From Betaproteobacteria bacterium (GTDB lineage: Bacteria; Pseudomonadota; Gammaproteobacteria; Burkholderiales; Rhodocyclaceae), in contig JAIFNM010000300.1 of the NCBI GenBank assembly GCA_020047725.1, positions 1-6,510 of the forward strand: a stretch of DNA of 6,510 nucleotides, given 5' to 3'. A program made the position numbers and the translations under genes. Shown in pieces: positions 5,687-6,510 of this stretch. Numbering within the stretch: position 1 is the first letter of the stretch; every line of letters begins with the position of its first letter. Below the pieces are notes generated by a model. It ran no database searches. It saw nothing but the letters and a program-made list of their open reading frames with translations, and was not told the DNA's origin.

Positions 5687-6510
5687 TCAATTGGAACCAG
5701 AAACCTTGGGCTGGTCAGCGTAAATCAGGATCGGTTTGGCGTCACTATTGATCATGTTCTCATCAATGACAACCTTTGAGACATTCTCCATACCCGGTAG
5801 TTCATACATGGTATCGAGTAGCACGGATTCCAGAATCGAACGCAGGCCGCGCGCTCCGGTCTTGCGATCCAAGGCACGCTTGGCAATGGCCGTCATCGCG
5901 GCTGGACGGATTTCAAGCTCAACGCCTTCCATCGAGAACAGCTTCTGATACTGCTTGACCAGCGCATTCTTTGGCTCGATCAGAATCTGTACCAGTGCCT
6001 CGGTAGACAGTTCCTCAAGCGTAGCAACCACCGGCAGACGACCGATCAGTTCAGGAATGAGGCCGAACTTGATCAAATCTTCAGGCTCGACCGTGCGCAA
6101 CACATCGCCGATGGCCTTCTTGTCTTCCTTGCTCTTTACCTCGGCACCAAAACCCATGCCGCCACGCTCGGAACGGTTGCGGATGACCTTCTCGAGGCCG
6201 TCAAACGCACCACCGCAAACGAAAAGGATGTTGGTCGTGTCAACCTGCACGAAGTCCTGGTTCGGATGCTTGCGCCCGCCCTGTGGCGGCACCGACGCGA
6301 CCGTTCCTTCAATCAGCTTGAGCAGTGCCTGCTGCACGCCTTCGCCCGACACATCGCGGGTAATCGACGGGTTATCCGACTTGCGCGAAATTTTGTCGAT
6401 TTCGTCTATATAGACGATACCCTTCTGCGCCTTTTCGATATCGTAGTCACATTTCTGCAACAACTTCTGGATGATGTTCTCGACATCCTCGCCTACGTAG
6501 CCGGCTTCGG
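5687..6510 (-). CDS. clpX: ATP-dependent Clp protease ATP-binding subunit ClpX, N-terminal part outside window
   Basis: ClpX is a hexameric AAA+ unfoldase that recognises tagged substrates and feeds them to the ClpP peptidase. The frame stays open to the right edge; 273 codons are visible, ending at TGA 5687-5689. Compared with the roughly 424-residue E. coli protein, about 150 residues are missing, including the zinc-binding domain and Walker A. The fragment begins EAGYVGEDVENIIQKLLQKC. It shows Walker B IVYIDEIDK (Asp35/Glu36 of the fragment), the pore-2 loop region SDNPSITRDVSGEGVQ, the RKH loop (79-81), the arginine finger in GRLPVV (Arg157) and sensor 2 in GARGLRS (Arg220). The ClpP-docking tripeptide, usually Ile-Gly-Phe, reads Met-Gly-Phe here (118-120). 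It lies upstream of lon, as is usual in proteobacteria. clpP would be expected beyond the edge, but that cannot be seen. Confidence 0.97.
   Translation of the reverse strand, partial: EAGYVGEDVENIIQKLLQKCDYDIEKAQKGIVYIDEIDKISRKSDNPSITRDVSGEGVQQALLKLIEGTVASVPPQGGRKHPNQDFVQVDTTNILFVCGGAFDGLEKVIRNRSERGGMGFGAEVKSKEDKKAIGDVLRTVEPEDLIKFGLIPELIGRLPVVATLEELSTEALVQILIEPKNALVKQYQKLFSMEGVELEIRPAAMTAIAKRALDRKTGARGLRSILESVLLDTMYELPGMENVSKVVIDENMINSDAKPILIYADQPKVSGSN

Noticed and set aside
1..6510. CRISPR arrays, insertion sequences, prophage or attachment sites, or a novel multi-gene system
   Set aside because: No regularly spaced repeats, transposase-like proteins, integrase next to the tRNAs or unexplained gene-sized gaps. 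All stretches over 300 bases are filled by recognised housekeeping genes.

Overview
The window carries a conserved bacterial chromosomal segment. Read on the minus strand, from the right edge leftwards, the order is clpX (5' part cut by the edge), lon, hupB, tRNA-Val(TAC), tRNA-Asp(GTC), ppiD. The 3' part of a fabI gene on the plus strand converges on ppiD. The order clpX-lon-hup-ppiD is a well-known proteobacterial arrangement. Protein character, the tRNA pair between hupB and ppiD, and the moderately GC-rich composition suggest a betaproteobacterium, perhaps Rhodocyclales. That placement is inference from memory, not a database result.

Layout. Bases 1-507 are the C-terminal two-thirds of enoyl-ACP reductase FabI. 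Bases 525-560 form a hairpin with T-tracts on both strands, which can terminate both fabI and ppiD. Bases 580-2484 encode PpiD, a membrane-anchored periplasmic chaperone with a parvulin domain. Bases 2532-2553 are a terminator closing the hupB-tRNA transcript. The tRNA-Asp gene (2561-2637) is intact. The tRNA-Val gene (2641-2716) has a normal body but a broken 3' acceptor strand and no CCA. hupB (2734-3006, GTG start) has a strong sigma70-type promoter at 3066-3095. A second terminator (3137-3169) follows lon (3180-5594). The 92-base clpX-lon gap holds two hairpins and a near-perfect sigma32 (heat-shock) promoter for lon. clpX fills 5687-6510 and runs off the edge.

How the genes work together. 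ClpX and Lon are cytoplasmic ATP-dependent protein-quality-control machines. HU is a nucleoid protein and a known Lon substrate in E. coli. PpiD assists folding of proteins leaving the Sec translocon. The segment is therefore a proteostasis cluster, with lon separately inducible by heat shock and hupB separately expressed at high level. FabI (fatty-acid synthesis) is an unrelated convergent neighbour.

I see no mobile element, CRISPR array or novel multi-gene system. The points most worth a second look are the defective tRNA-Val, the heat-shock promoter embedded in hairpins before lon, an inverted repeat inside the hupB promoter spacer, a Met-Gly-Phe ClpP-docking tripeptide in ClpX, and a PpiD parvulin domain that keeps the residues expected of an active isomerase.
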